Counted from the stretch's first letter, positions 49,820 through 62,484 are shown. The stretch is DNA of 64,000 nucleotides from Mytilus edulis (GCF_963676685.1 NC_092348.1:19381386-19445385), one strand, 5' to 3'. The notes: generated by a model from the letters alone, not told the origin. Made by a program: numbers and translations.

Positions 49820-50705
49820 TTTGTCTCGCTTGACGGAGTCAAAAAGCGAGACATAGGTATGCTGTTTCGGCGGCGGCGTCAACAATGTTTTAGTTTGTGA
49901 TTAGGTCTAGTTTATGGTGAACCACTATTGGTAAGTCAAAGATATTTGGTATGCAGTTGTATAAGTATTGGCACATCTCATTACCATGGAGATTATTCGG
50001 CCCCACCCCCTCAGTTGTGGTCTATTTGTTACCCCGATTTTGTTTTTTTTGTCCATGGATTTATGAGTTTTGAACAGCGGTATACTACTGTTGCCTTTAT
50101 CTATTGACTTTGAAACTTTAAGTCTTTTCTTAGTTTACATGTATTAGCTTGTGATTAGGTCAGTTTATGAGGAACCACTTTTGGTAAGTTATGATAATTG
50201 GTATGTAGTTATATAAGCATTGGCATATCTCATTTCCCAGGAAATTATTTGTCCCCGCATCTCAGTCATGGTCTATTGAATTTGAAACTTGATTAGTATT
50301 CATGTATTAGTTTGTGATAAGGTCAGTTTATGGGGCACCAATATTGATTAGTAAATGATATTTTGTATGAAGTTGTATAATCATTGGCATATCTCATTTT
50401 TATGGCGATTATTTGGCCCTGCCCCCTCAGTCATGGTCAATTGACTTTGAAATTTTTGCTTAAGTTCACATGTATTAGCTTGTGGTAAGATTGGTTTATG
50501 GGGAACCACTAGTGGTAGGTCAATGATAATTGGCATGCAGTTGTATTAGCATTGGCACATCTCATTTCCATGGAGATTATTTTAACCCGACCCGCAGTCA
50601 TGGTTCATTGACCTTGAATATTTGCAAACCTTACATGTTATAGTGTTGATATTTCAGTTTCAACATTTGCATTATCGAAATTACAAAAAAGTGAGACATA
50701 TCTCT
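49820..50705 (+). mobile_element. Second tandem-core element (about 165-bp units)
   Basis: The left end reads TTGTCTCGCTTGACGG, then AAGCGAGACATAGG and GGCGGCGGCG. The right end reads AAAAGTGAGACATATCTC. The core landmark ATTGGCACATCTCATT recurs at 49968, 50219, 50383 and 50551, giving a unit of about 165 bases; the first interval is longer because of an insertion. The core sequence is unrelated to that of the 37735 element although the ends share the GCGAGACAT word, suggesting a common mobilisation system. Confidence 0.65.
50027..50105 (+). mobile_element. 5'-truncated family D insertion with target-site duplication
   Basis: A 79-base shift inside the first core unit carries the family D 3' end (GAACAGCGGTATACTACTG, TTGCCTTTA). 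It is flanked by TCTATT at 50021-50026 and 50100-50105. The neighbouring units give the empty-site order. Family D is thus a retroelement that inserts as short 3' fragments. Confidence 0.75.
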
Positions 50706-50862
50706 ACGATAACAGTTTATTAACATCTATTTAAAAATTGAATGATTTTTTGTGTAAATAAATTCATTGGGTGTAAAAGCGTTGACCGAAGTACATTTTG
50801 TATGAAGCTATTATGTAATAGTATTTACTATTGTATCATGTATGCAATAGTAAATTTTACTA

Positions 50863-52182
50863 TTGCATAATACAGATAAAGAAATAAGTCATAAATATGA
50901 ATACTTGATGGCATTGAAAAAAAAGTACCAATGGATTGAAGAATAATGACATTTATACAGTGCAACAATAATCTCTTAACATAATCATGAATCATGCTTA
51001 TAAAATATTAATGTATTGTACTCTAATATGAATTTGTCCCTATTGTATATTTGTTGACGTCCAAATGATTGTCAAATGAACTCGCACGGAATACCTCTGT
51101 AGTTTTATACAGGCGAGTAAGCAAAACTATATTTTAAAAATATATCATCTGTTATTATAACTCTCAACTCTTTAACAGTGTTTTCCCCATTTTCATTTAA
51201 AACCATTAAACATATTTTTGTGTTGGAACCGTTATAACTTATATCAAATACACCAAATACATATTGATAGTATTAGACCAATATTGGCGCTATTGTTTGC
51301 CATTATTTTGAAATCTTAGATAGGTTGAGAGACACAAACAAATATTAACAAACCATGTTAAGCAATAGAGTAAATAAAGAGGTAGACATCATCAACTGAC
51401 TACTTATTGTCCTTAAATGGCTTTAATATGTTGTTCCCCATAAAGTATAGATCAAGCAAATGGTTAATATTTTTCGTTACTTTTTTTTTGTGCTAGTTAC
51501 ATATGTAGCGATCTTTCAATATTTCTCATTGACACTCATACCACATCTCCTTTTATATGCATCAATAAATCATTATTTGCTACTTGAGCCTGTAAAAATA
51601 AAATCAAAGCATAATTTCTGAAATCTCTGTTGTCATAGAGTTTTTTTAAAATGGATTTTAAATGATTAACTCTGAATTTTATTTATACAGTGAATACATT
51701 ACATAAGATACACTATTCGTCACCCAAAATATTGAATGACATTGCAGCTACATTTACAGACTGTGCTTCCATGCTTTGATATTTTGCATAATACATATAA
51801 AGAAATAAGTTCTAACTGTCAATACTTGAAGGCATTGAAAAACATACTAATGGATTGAAGAATAATGACATTTTTAGTGCAACAATAATGTCATAACACA
51901 ATCATGAATCATGCGTATTACAAAATGTATTCTACTAAGTATACAATTGGCAGTTCCCCCCATCTGATAGTTGTTGACGTCAAACTGACTGTCAAATGAA
52001 CTCGCACGGAATACCTCTGTAGTTTTTATACAGGCGAGTAAGCAAAACCATATTATAAAAATATATCATCTGTTATTATTACTCTTATTCTTTAACTGTT
52101 TTTTTTTTTCATTTTCAGTTATATCCTAAAAACATATTTTTGTGTGGGAAGCGTTATAATTAATGTCATATACACCAAATAC
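50863..52182 (+). repeat. 0.4-kb direct duplication upstream of the secreted Cys-rich gene
   Basis: About 400 bases at 50863-51262 recur at 51784-52182 (offset about 921), ending near ACACCAAATACAT. Shared landmarks include ATGGATTGAAGAATAATGAC, AATGAACTCGCACGGAATAC and ACAGGCGAGTAAGCAAAAC. The best preserved part is the 60-base block around the last two landmarks. The second copy ends about 470 bases before the start codon of the next gene. Confidence 0.85.
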
Positions 52183-52649
52183 ATCCTTTATAACAACCAA
52201 TACCATTAAATACACAATTTAAAACAAATCACTGGTACTCCATATATATCAGTCGCATGTAAAAAGGATAAAAACAAATCAATTTCATCAATCCGACGTC
52301 ATTAAGAACGTTCTGAACTATATCACGGTATGTTATAGTAAGCTGTTTCCTATCATAAAATAAAGATAATCCTAATTTGTTTTTGCCTGGGTTGCAGCGT
52401 AATAGCCTTGTTATCCACACAGCTGTTTACTTTTTCTGGTTTCTTTAACTTTTATTGTCATTTTTCATTTTTTATCTAATTTCTCCCTTCATGTGTAATA
52501 AAGGAGCCAATGTCTTTAAAGTAGCTTTGTATCGTAATCTGTAAGTCCAAATAGTATCTGATGACGAAAACAGTGTTAAAAAGTGTTTGTTCAGTGTGGG
52601 GACACTTTGCAGTCTATCTAAAATTTTAGCACTCCATTTTGAAATTAAA

Positions 52650-55600
52650 ATGATTTTATGGACTATAATCTGTTTGATTGTTTTATACAGTGAAGCGCTG
52701 TCAGCTTACAGACTTAAGAAACCCAAAGTTCCGAAAGGTATGTTTACATTTGCATTTGACATTTATGGCAGCGATGATTCAACTTTTGTTGGGGACTTTT
52801 TTATTCAATAAATAGTATGATTCTTTATTCCTGGAGAATTCAACATAAATGTTTCGAACTATAAATAAAATGTTTGCATGATAAATTAGCGACAAAATTA
52901 ATTGCCAATGAGTTTCTAACTTTTGCTGTACCAGCAAGCTAGTTTTTTAACAGAGTTAAAAAATGTTTCTCTCGATTAAACAACGTTGCCCCTACTGTAT
53001 AACAGATGTTTGGTCTGTGTTTAATTACCAGACAACAGACACATTTATATTGCTGAAATAAGAGCTGCAAAGCAACACCTGTAGGGAAAATGTGGCCAAT
53101 CATAATAGGGTCTAGATAATTCAGGGCGATTGCTCATCTGGAAATCAATTATACTAAAATTGTGTGGTTCCATTTGTGAATGTGCTGGTGTATATTTGTA
53201 TTTTCCGGAAATTCCATATATACAAATAAGAGGGTACTCTGCATATCAAATGTTCAAAAAGCATTTACGAAAATGAAGATTATTAAACACAAAAATGAAA
53301 TGTAGTGACTATTCAAATATTGTATTATTCTTTTCATTTACAGATAACGTGTTCAAGCCTTTCATAAAAGGATCTGACAACACTTTGGCTGCTTTACTAT
53401 ATATCTGTTTTGTAAATACTAAAACAGCCAACATAGTTTAAGCCTTCATCTTTGTTTTTGGAAGCAAATGTTGATCGGATTGATTATGAACTTATCTGTT
53501 TTAAATTATTTTAGCATCCCTATAATTGAGGATTTGAACAGTCACTTAGACATTTTTATTTTGAAATTTCTCATTTATAATTAGGTGTTCGGTTCAATTG
53601 CGAAACCTTATCATTTTACGAGGAACGATTAACGTGTAATTCAAACTGTCAATACTAAGTTTATTGTGCCATTTTAACGACACGAAAGTCAAAAAACCCA
53701 GATTTATGAGCATCGTTACAAGGATTAAGAACAAATATATATGTATAGGTATTAAAGATTTGTTTGGAAATGCGAGTGACATCATTATATTATGAAAGAC
53801 ATGTTCATCTGAAAATAATTGGATTAATAAAAAAAAATCCTTAGAATGAAATTATTGTGTATAAAATGGAAAATGTCAAAAATGCTTTCGTGTTATAAAA
53901 ACAAATGTGAAATCTAATCGATTCATTAAATTTTGTTTCATAGCATTGTATTATAAACCATATTTTTTTTTTATTTCAGCGGACTGTATATTCCATGGAC
54001 ATAAGCACAAAGAAACATGGACAGACCCTCTACTACCCTGTAAACAGTTCAAATGTGTCAATGGACTCGTGCAAACAAATTACATAGGTTTGTTAAACGT
54101 CCCTTAGACAACTAAGGATACATTACGGATAATAGGTAGATATTACTGAAACAGCTCAACAAAGTATGACGTAAAAGTTTGCTGAAACACACATTAGTTT
54201 TAAATATAAAAATAGGGAAAAAGTTACCAAATTCTTTGCAACCGTTTTGATACTATGACATTTTTTTCTAAAACTATTCAAACGAGAAAACTGACGACAA
54301 TATTTATGTAAAAAATGGACCTGTAAAAAATACAATTATGAAAGAATAAAACAAAATATCGTTGTCTTACGTAGGGTGTATATACAAAGATCCTAATAAT
54401 CCAGAAATAGAAAAATGTCACATGCCAGGGGAGAGATGGAAAGAAGGATGTTCCTCCAGAACTTGTACGTACTTTGAAGATTATCGTAATGGGAGGAAAG
54501 TACATTTCTATGTTGTTGATGGCCAAGCATGTAAGTACTGACAAAACCGAGATAGCATATAATTAAACACACATATTCTAGTATGCGATAATAAATACTT
54601 TGAATACGGTTTTTTATCTCTCCAAAAAAAATAATCATTGGCCTTTTTGTGGTAAGCGCCTACGATTAATCTTTCTTGTTTAGGAGATGGTTCATGGGGA
54701 AAGTCATATCTTAATTTTGTCCATACATTCATTGATTCATTGATTCAAAATTGTCATTATGCGCTACATATTGCCATTAAATACTATAATAATACAATTT
54801 TTTTACCTTTAAAAAAAAACATTTGCCTAGAAGGACATAAGGTGCAAAAATACAGTTAGATGTAACTGAAAGGATATATATATCAGATAACTTCCACAAG
54901 AATTTTGGTTTTAGTTGAGAATCTCTTCTTTGCATTTTTAAAATAATTACTAAAAGTTTGCCAAAATCTATCAAAATTAATTAGGAGTCATCATTAAGCT
55001 TTTAAGAATTTTCGGAAATACACCATAACGTTACCTAAAACCTTAAAGTACACATATTAATCCACAAAAATGTGAATTAAAGTTCAGATTGGTGGAATTT
55101 TAGAAAATAGCCAAAGAGAAAAATATATAACCACTAACCTTGGTTGATCTTCTTAAGTACTGTGACAGTGATATGTAAAGTTGTATACAGGTCTCTAACT
55201 ATGTGTATTTTATGGATGGAGATATGAACCCGAAATAGTAAAAGAAGGAAAAGATCAACTAACTTATGATATGCACATTATGATTTTTCAGGGTGTTTAT
55301 CACATGAAGAAGAATGTAAAGCACCAGAAGAAGTCTGGGAGTATGATTGTGACCAGTATAAATGTATCGAGGAAGATCAAATCTATGTTAAAACTGCAAG
55401 GATAGAGAAAATAGGAAAAGTACCTAGTAAGTCTATAATAAGTGCTGAAGGCGTTTACACACAATACGAAAACATACTACTTTGTTGTATGTGTAATAAA
55501 AAGAAAACCTATAGCTAAAAGCACGAATGAAAATGGTCAAATCATTATAATGCATTTGTATGAACATCAAAGGCCCGTATATAATTTGTTTAGTTATCTT

Positions 55601-58600
55601 TTCTTATTACTTGTATAGCACGCCAATTTAAGATCTTTGGTCGAGTTACGGTCTCGACTTCATGAAAGATTACCGTAGCTGTATTTGGCAAAACTTTATT
55701 GAATTTTTTGGTCAACAATGCTCTTCAACTTCGTACCTTGTTTTGCATTTTTAACATTTTTTGATTCCAGCGTCACTGATGAGTCTTTTGTAGACAAAGC
55801 GCGCGTCTGGTGCAAATATAATATTTCAGTCCTGGTGTCTATGATGAGTTTTTTACGACCACTGGGTCGATGCCACAGCTTGTGGAGTTTTTATTCCCCG
55901 AGAGTATCACCAGCTCAGTAGTCAGCACTTCTGTGTTGACATGAATTATCATTGATATGGTAAAAACTATAAATTAACTGTTTCCAAAACATAGAACTTT
56001 TGAAATACTAACGATTTTCTACCTCAGGAGTTTATTTGACACATTTCTCACTTTCAAATACCAAACAAAAAAACAAAGCAAAAAAAACCAAAAAAAAAAA
56101 CTGGCGACCATCTTATTACACTGGTACTTGTTTCTGAAAAAAAAACCAATCCAACGCATACTTATATATCTTTACATATGTTTTCCAGATTGTGAATGTT
56201 GCAAGTTCAATGGTAAATGTTATAAGAATGGTGCCTCGTGGCCTGGTGGTAATTGTACAGAACATTACTGTGATCTAGTTCCTGGAGATGATGGAGAAAC
56301 TCTGACTGCTATCACCTCTGTACCAGGTATAACATCACATTCCTCACCTCTGTTGAGAGTGGATAAATATCGTAATATACAAGTTGCAGTGGTGGAATCT
56401 GTTTCTCTTATGATTTTTATCCTTCCTTTTAAAGATTTGAGGAAAGTTTTGTACTTTTGATGTGACGTCATCAGGCATGGTCGCCTTTTTTCATGACGTC
56501 ACAATAAGAAAATTCAGAAGAAAAAAAAGAAAATTTAACGTCACAATTAGATTTCAGCAAATCATTTGCTGAGAACAGATTTTTCACTAGTGAGGAGAAA
56601 TAATTTTCTCACACCGGTCAGGAAAATAGCAAAAAAATTAGAGAATATCACTTTAAGATTATATGTCTAAGTTATGCAAACCCTTCTCCTTCAGGAGAAC
56701 AAAATAAACTCTATTATTTATCAAATTAGATGTAAAACATCATTTGAATTAATCAGACTGATAATGTTATGCATTACATAAATGTAAACCTTTGTATTTT
56801 AAGTATGCTCTTGAAAGTAGGAGAGGAATAAAAATGTTGATAACAATTTCAAGAAAATTCACCGCGTTAAGCAACAAAACAAACTCCGTATTAAAAGAGG
56901 GACGGAAGATACCAAAGGGACAGTCAAACTCATAAATCTAAAACAAACTGACAACGCCATGGCTAAAAATGAAAAAGACAAACAGAAAAACAATAGTACA
57001 CATGACACAACATAGAAAACTAAAGAATAAACAACACGAACCCAACCAAAAACTAGGGGTGATCTCAGGTGCTCCGGAAGGGTAAGCAGATCCTGCTCCA
57101 CATGCGGCACCCGTCGTGTTGCTTATGTGGTAACAAATCCGGTAAATAGTCTAATTCGGTAGGTCACATTCAGGAAAGGGAAGGGGATTGTAGTTACGAC
57201 GTAAGGAACATATCCGATATCATTTGTGATATGGTTATTCCATTACGGTCAACCAACTCGTGATGGCGTCCGTAAAATTTACGAAGGGATGATTTCAACT
57301 TCACTATTTGGAACTCTTGGTTTAATAGCTTCCTTGTGAGCAGCAACCCTCTATCAAGAAAAACATGATAGGAAATGCAAGCACGGGAATATCGTATCAA
57401 TTGGGAGATATATACCCCGTATGCAGGTGTTGCTGGAATGTTGCTACTTAGAATTGGAAAGTTCACAATTGGAAGAATGTTGCTACTTAGAAATGGAAAG
57501 TTCACAATTGGATTTATTAACCCGTGCGACTTACACACATGTATCATTGTGTTGTAGATTTCTATGCATCATAAAGGATATATTAGTTTTAGTTTTCCAA
57601 CTTTTAATCTCGATCGTTCTCGATGTTCAGTACCCAAAATGCATTTGTCGTTTTATATGAAATAAAATAAATGGAAAACAGTTTCTTGACAAATAAACTT
57701 GAAATGCACGTTTGAAACTGTAATACAGTATGTAATGGTATTACATAAATATCATATATAATTCCAGGATGTACCTTTCAAGGAAAGTGTTATAAGTTTG
57801 AGGAGACAGTCGTTCATAATTGTTTTATTCTTGAATGTACAACCACAGACAGGTTGAACGTGAAATGGGAGACTATCAAACAAGGTAGGTCCATGATTAA
57901 CAGCTACTATGTTCCGTCAGTTACTTTGTTCCGGTGGAATTTTTCAACTAGTTATTTTATTCCGAGTGCAGTCGAAAAGTTCCGGAAAAAAGTAGCTAGT
58001 TGAAAAGTCCCGGAACAATGTAGCTAGTTTAATAGTTCTGGCGGAACAGAACAACTAGATACATCGTTCCGAATATACCATATTTCGTCCTTTTTGTAGA
58101 AAGAGGGGGAGGAATGAGTATCAGTATATATAAGAGCAAATCATTAATTTACATGAATACCCAAACGCACTAAAAGGGGTTTCTTTGGGGACAAATATGA
58201 AAATGGGGCATAGAACTTTTGGGGAAATAATGAAAATGTATTTAAATTTTGATGTACTGAGGGGAAAGAACAAACTCCCCCAGCAAAATTTAAGTTGTAT
58301 TACATAGCTCACATAAAACGGAACAAGTTGTATTATCATGCAAATTTAGTATTCATAGTTCCCTCAAGAGAGGGAAGAAAACACCCTCCTCATGTGGCTC
58401 TTTGCATCAATTCTCCAAATGGAACTTTGTGACTGGTTGATAAGTTCCGTTGGAACTTTTGGGCTAGTTTGTTAGTTCCGGTTTTGACTTATTTGCCAAA
58501 GAGGAACTTTGTGGCTAGTTGATAAGTTCCTTTTGACTTTTGTAAATCAGTATGTTGGTTTTCCTTTGAAAGGTTCAAATATGATTGTTGCGCTTTTACT

Positions 58601-61600
58601 TTGCATTAATTCTCCAAATGAAACTCTCTGCCTGGTTGATAAGTTCCGTTGGAACTTTTGAGCTAGTTTGTTAGTTCCGGTTTTGACTAATTTGGCCAAA
58701 AGAAACTTTCTTACTAGTTGATATGTTCCGTTGGAATTTTTCAACTAGTCACTTTGTTCCGGTGGAACTTTTAAACCAGAGGACGAACAAAGTAACTAGT
58801 TAATAAGTTCCTCCGGAACTTTTCGGCTAGTTAGTTCTTTCCGCCCGGAACTTTCCAACTTCGGAACAAAAGAGCATTTACACATGTCTACGATTCTAGT
58901 ATAAAAAGATAAATCCATATCTACAATAATAGAATAAAAATGTATGTCCTTCTCCATCATGCAGAACAACTCAGACTGTCTCGAAAATGCTGATTGAATT
59001 TTTGTTAACTTTTATTGACCAAAATAACTCAAATGATATAACTATAAATTTCAAATCTTAGGAATGTCTTAATTAAAGTTTCATGTAGCTCGAGCTTTTA
59101 GCAGCTCATTGGCTGCGTAATTTTTGCAAAATATCATACTTTTAGATTTTTAGTCGTAAATGACACCCTTTTGCAAAATACAACATGCGTATAATTCACA
59201 AATAATAGCTATTATATATAGAAGTGATTATAACGAAGATTTGTTAATGTAACATACACTTTGGATAATAAATATATGACCACACAACTTTACTCTTACA
59301 GCATGTCCCGTTGGTAATAGATGTGTCAATATGTATGACACATGGAGAAATGAATCTAGCTGTATGGAATATTATTGTAATGGCAATGCTACAACAATAT
59401 CTAAACAATATGGTAAGTTAGCTGATTTTGTCTTTACAGTTGTTCCAATGAAGAGAATATGTTGTATAGATACAATGCTTCAACATTGATTCTTGAAAAA
59501 AAATCATAAGCCTGGAGGACTATGGTTTAAACACAATTGTAAACAAGCCAGTATTTTTATTCATGTTTAGAATGGCCATTGTTATATTATAGTTCGTTTC
59601 TGTGTGTGTTACATTTCAATGTTGTGTTTCTGTTGTGTCGTAGTTCTCCTCTTATATTTGATGCGTTTCCCTCAGTTTTAGTTTGTAAACTGGATTATTT
59701 TTTTCTCTATATCGATTTATGAATTTCGAACAGCGGTATACTACTGTTGCCTTTATATAGAACATGACTGGAGTATTCCATATTCTTTTTATCTATCTCA
59801 CCTTGTTAAAATGTTTACGGGATGGTGCAGAAACTAAATATAGAAGGCATATCAACATGACAAATTTCAAGTATTTTGTTAAAGCAGGACTGTTATACCT
59901 TTCGTTTCATTTCTCAATAAAGAGTTGGAATTAATGTAATGCTGTTTGTTGTACGGAACTTCGAAAATACACTCTGTTACAACACCACACAGTGCACTGA
60001 AAATGTACACGAACTTTACTTTCTCAATGTTTATCATATCAAAATTACACGAAAAAAAAAACACTTTAGGAAATTCAAATGACAAGAAAAGAGCACGATT
60101 TCTCTCCAATGATTACCACTTTGTCAATTAGAAATCCTGAACAGTAATATCTGGATTTCCAAGTAAAGATGCCTGGTGATATGTTTGGCTTAACACATGC
60201 CATAGCAAAAAACAAGACCAAAATTACAAACAACAGTACACAATACACAACATAAAAACTAAAAAAAAAAACTGCTGAAAGATTTCAATAATTATGTGTA
60301 ATAACCGAGTTTGACTTGAATTGACTAATCTAAATAAAATTCATTATTTTACATGTGTGTCTCTTTTTAGGTTGTATAGTTGGTGGCAACAAATGTGTCC
60401 CTTATGAAGGTTACTACTGTGATGACCATTGTTACTACAGGCAATGTTATCAAGAGGGTAATCAAGAAGTGAGAGAGGTTGTACGAGGCGGTAAGTCTTA
60501 TATAATATTTGAAATCCACCACGGTACAAATGACATCTCAGGTTAATCTTTCATAAAAACATTGTTATCACAATTGCGCATTAAACTATACAGTGCTGTT
60601 TTCATTTTTTATCATTAATGTTCTTGCTCGTTTCCTTTAGAAATATCTGATGGCAATGTAATCGCACACATATATGTCACATGGACACTTTATTATTAAA
60701 CATTAAACACTTTGGTGCAACACTGACTTATAAATGTATCACACATTGAACTATTAGTATTGGAATATCGCTATATTTGCGGTAGATTGCATTTTATGCG
60801 TCATAATTTGATTTCTCCAATTTTTTGTTATTCTGTTTTTAACATTCCACCCAAAAAGTATTATTTTGTATTCAAAACGAACACTTTAACGTACTGCCTC
60901 CTCTATCTTCCCAATTCACTCAAAGTGTAAATGATGTATTTTTGATTGTGGACTTTTCGATATTTTGGCCTCAATCCTCAATATAAAGGGATTAATTATC
61001 GGTATGTGCATATAGTAGAATTGGTACCATTTCTATTGAACGAAATAAAAACAACAATAAAAATAGAAACCAAAGTAGCTTTCACACATGCGACTGCACA
61101 GTTTTAAAATCTCTGCGTTTAGAGATAATATTTGAAATCCACCACGGTACAAATGACATCTCAGGTTAATCTTTCATAAAAACATTGTCATCACCATTCT
61201 TAAATGAAATCCTTCTTTCTAACTGAATTCCCCTAACAATCTTGTTTATATTGCATTTGTCATTGTAAAATCGAATAAAATTTTTCAATTCTTAGTTCAG
61301 GTTTGAATGAATATACACCATATACTATACCAATAAGATGATGTTGTCTGTTGGTGATGAACAGGTCGATTATATGATCAAAGAAAGTATTGTATTGTAC
61401 CAGATTTCCGTCTTTATAATTCACACTTTGAAGGTTCAAGACATGAATTTTGATTCATTGAGAATTCCTATATATATTTTCAAAAAACTAGTAAACGTTT
61501 TTTTAGTTCTGAATTAATTTTTTAATTTCAGGATGTAAAGGACTTACTGGGAAATGCTATGTCTATGGAGAGATAGGTTTTTCAAAAGAAACAAATGGAG

Positions 61601-62241
61601 AAACCTTTGTAAATTGTACATGCGTACAGAGAGGAAGAACAGGATCTGTAGCAGTATGTTCAGGTTCCAGTTCATCTGGTAACCAGACGTATTATTTAGA
61701 AGACTCGGGCACCGGCCACACATATGTTAGAAAAGATATGAACACGGATAACTCTAATTATGCAAATTCTGTAGAGACCAACATGTATAGTACTACACCG
61801 TATTACGATATGACAGGTAGCAAACTTGATTATGAAAACGAGAATGACAGAGATTTTACAAATTACAAAAATACAAAGGTTCCACCAGAACATGGAGATC
61901 TTCATGAACCATACCACATTCCTGTCTTACAGTTGGATGATGGAGCTACATCAGACAAAGGCTCAGTCCAAACAGGAAACCAAGACTATTCTGACAGACA
62001 TGTTCAGAATGTACATATTCTAGGTGTAAATGACATACCTCATTATGATCAAGATAACGGACTGTTTACTGGTTTTGACGGAACAGGAGGATACGACGAA
62101 GGTAACGAATCCTTTAGAACTAAAGAAATAGAGAAGGGTGGAGCGTATGGAGATCCTGGAATACTCGGAGAAAACAGCAGGAAAAGTTTTGGTTCATCTG
62201 AGGATGATAATGATCACACAGTTATGGACCCAAATCTATGA
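52650..62241 (+). CDS. Secreted modular cysteine-rich protein with eight half-VWC-like modules, complete 9-exon gene
   Basis: Exons: 52650-52737, 53980-54087, 54375-54530, 55292-55426, 56189-56326, 57768-57884, 59302-59412, 60371-60490, 61532-62241. All borders are GT-AG and every intron is phase 1, so each internal exon is a symmetric 1-1 module. The CDS is 1683 nt (560 residues). The start at 52650 gives a signal peptide (MILWTIICLIVLYSEALSA); an ATG 63 bases upstream is in frame but would hide it. Modules follow C-x(5-12)-C-x(10-12)-C-x4-C with an aromatic between the second and third Cys, for example CTFQGKCYKFEETVVHNC. The first module lacks the second Cys and the last two are variant. 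This resembles the first half of a von Willebrand C domain or the single-VWC fold. Residues from about 375 form a D/N/G/E-rich tail ending EDDNDHTVMDPNL. An extracellular matrix, shell, byssus or haemolymph role is possible; I do not recognise the exact family. Confidence 0.85.
55640..55960 (-). repeat. Inverted family C repeat (intron 4 of the Cys-rich gene)
   Basis: Read on the minus strand it contains CAGACGCGCGCTTTGTCTAC, GACTCATCAGTGACGC and AAGTTGAAGAGCATTG. It continues on the plus strand into GACCACTGGGTCGATGCCAC and TATCACCAGCTCAG, which link it to the blocks at 21140-21425. Confidence 0.75.
56875..57520 (-). mobile_element. 5'-truncated retroelement copy, minus strand
   Basis: The minus-strand frame over 57194-57547 carries conserved words (NIPATPAYGVYISQLIRYSR, then LLTRKLLNQ and LRKFYGRHHELVD) that I associate with the C-terminal end of a reverse-transcriptase-linked ORF common in bivalves and other animals; the clade is not certain. 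Its 3' part reads GGAGCAGGATCTGCTTACCC, then TCCGGAGCACCTGAGATC on the minus strand and ends near 56880. A 39-43-base block repeats in tandem near its 5' break (57432-57520). It lies in intron 5 of the Cys-rich gene. Confidence 0.6.
57905..58875. repeat. GTTCC/CTAGTT iterated element
   Basis: Words such as CTAGTTGATAAGTTCCGTTG, TTAGTTCCGGTTTTGACT and the reverse form CGGAAC...AACTAG recur many times at 57905-58075 and 58430-58875. They are separated by about 350 bases of different sequence. The left block carries both orientations, so the whole looks like a fold-back element with iterated subterminal motifs. It lies in intron 6 of the Cys-rich gene. Confidence 0.65.
59560..59760 (+). repeat. 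Family D repeat (intron 7 of the Cys-rich gene)
   Basis: AATGGCCATTGTTATATTAT, TGATGCGTTTCCCTCAGTTT, TAGTTTGTAAACTGGATT and CGAACAGCGGTATACTACTG, then TTGCCTTTATAT. The order matches 15475-15770. Confidence 0.75.
60502..61203 (+). repeat. Duplicated intron segment with 78-base flanking direct repeats
   Basis: ATAATATTTGAAATCCACCA and the following 60 bases occur at 60502-60580 and again at 61125-61203 (offset 623). The segment between them (60576-61125) recurs at 62828-63333. It starts 11 bases after the donor of exon 8. Confidence 0.85.
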
Positions 62242-62256
62242 CAACAGAATATCAAA

Positions 62257-62262
62257 AATAAA
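62257..62262 (+). terminator. Poly(A) signal of the Cys-rich gene
   Basis: AATAAA lies 16 bases after the stop codon (62239-62241). It is unusually close, so a longer 3' UTR using a later signal is possible. Confidence 0.5.
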
Positions 62263-62484
62263 TTTTAAGAGAATCAGTTAATATTTATTCGTTACTCTGA
62301 AGTTAATCTTCTCCCAGGAATACGTGTAAATTGTGTATCTTGTCACAAATGTCAATATGTCCATTTATTTTTAGTTTAGTTTAAGGAAGTGGGATTGAAG
62401 ACATATTGACCAAAGATGGATTTGGTTACTATTCTTTAGGTGCATTATGGTTATATAGCTCTTGACGTGTTTCGGTATATATAA

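Noticed and set aside
61696-61917. Minus-strand 73-codon frame.
   Set aside because: It is a shadow of the terminal exon of the Cys-rich gene on the opposite strand.
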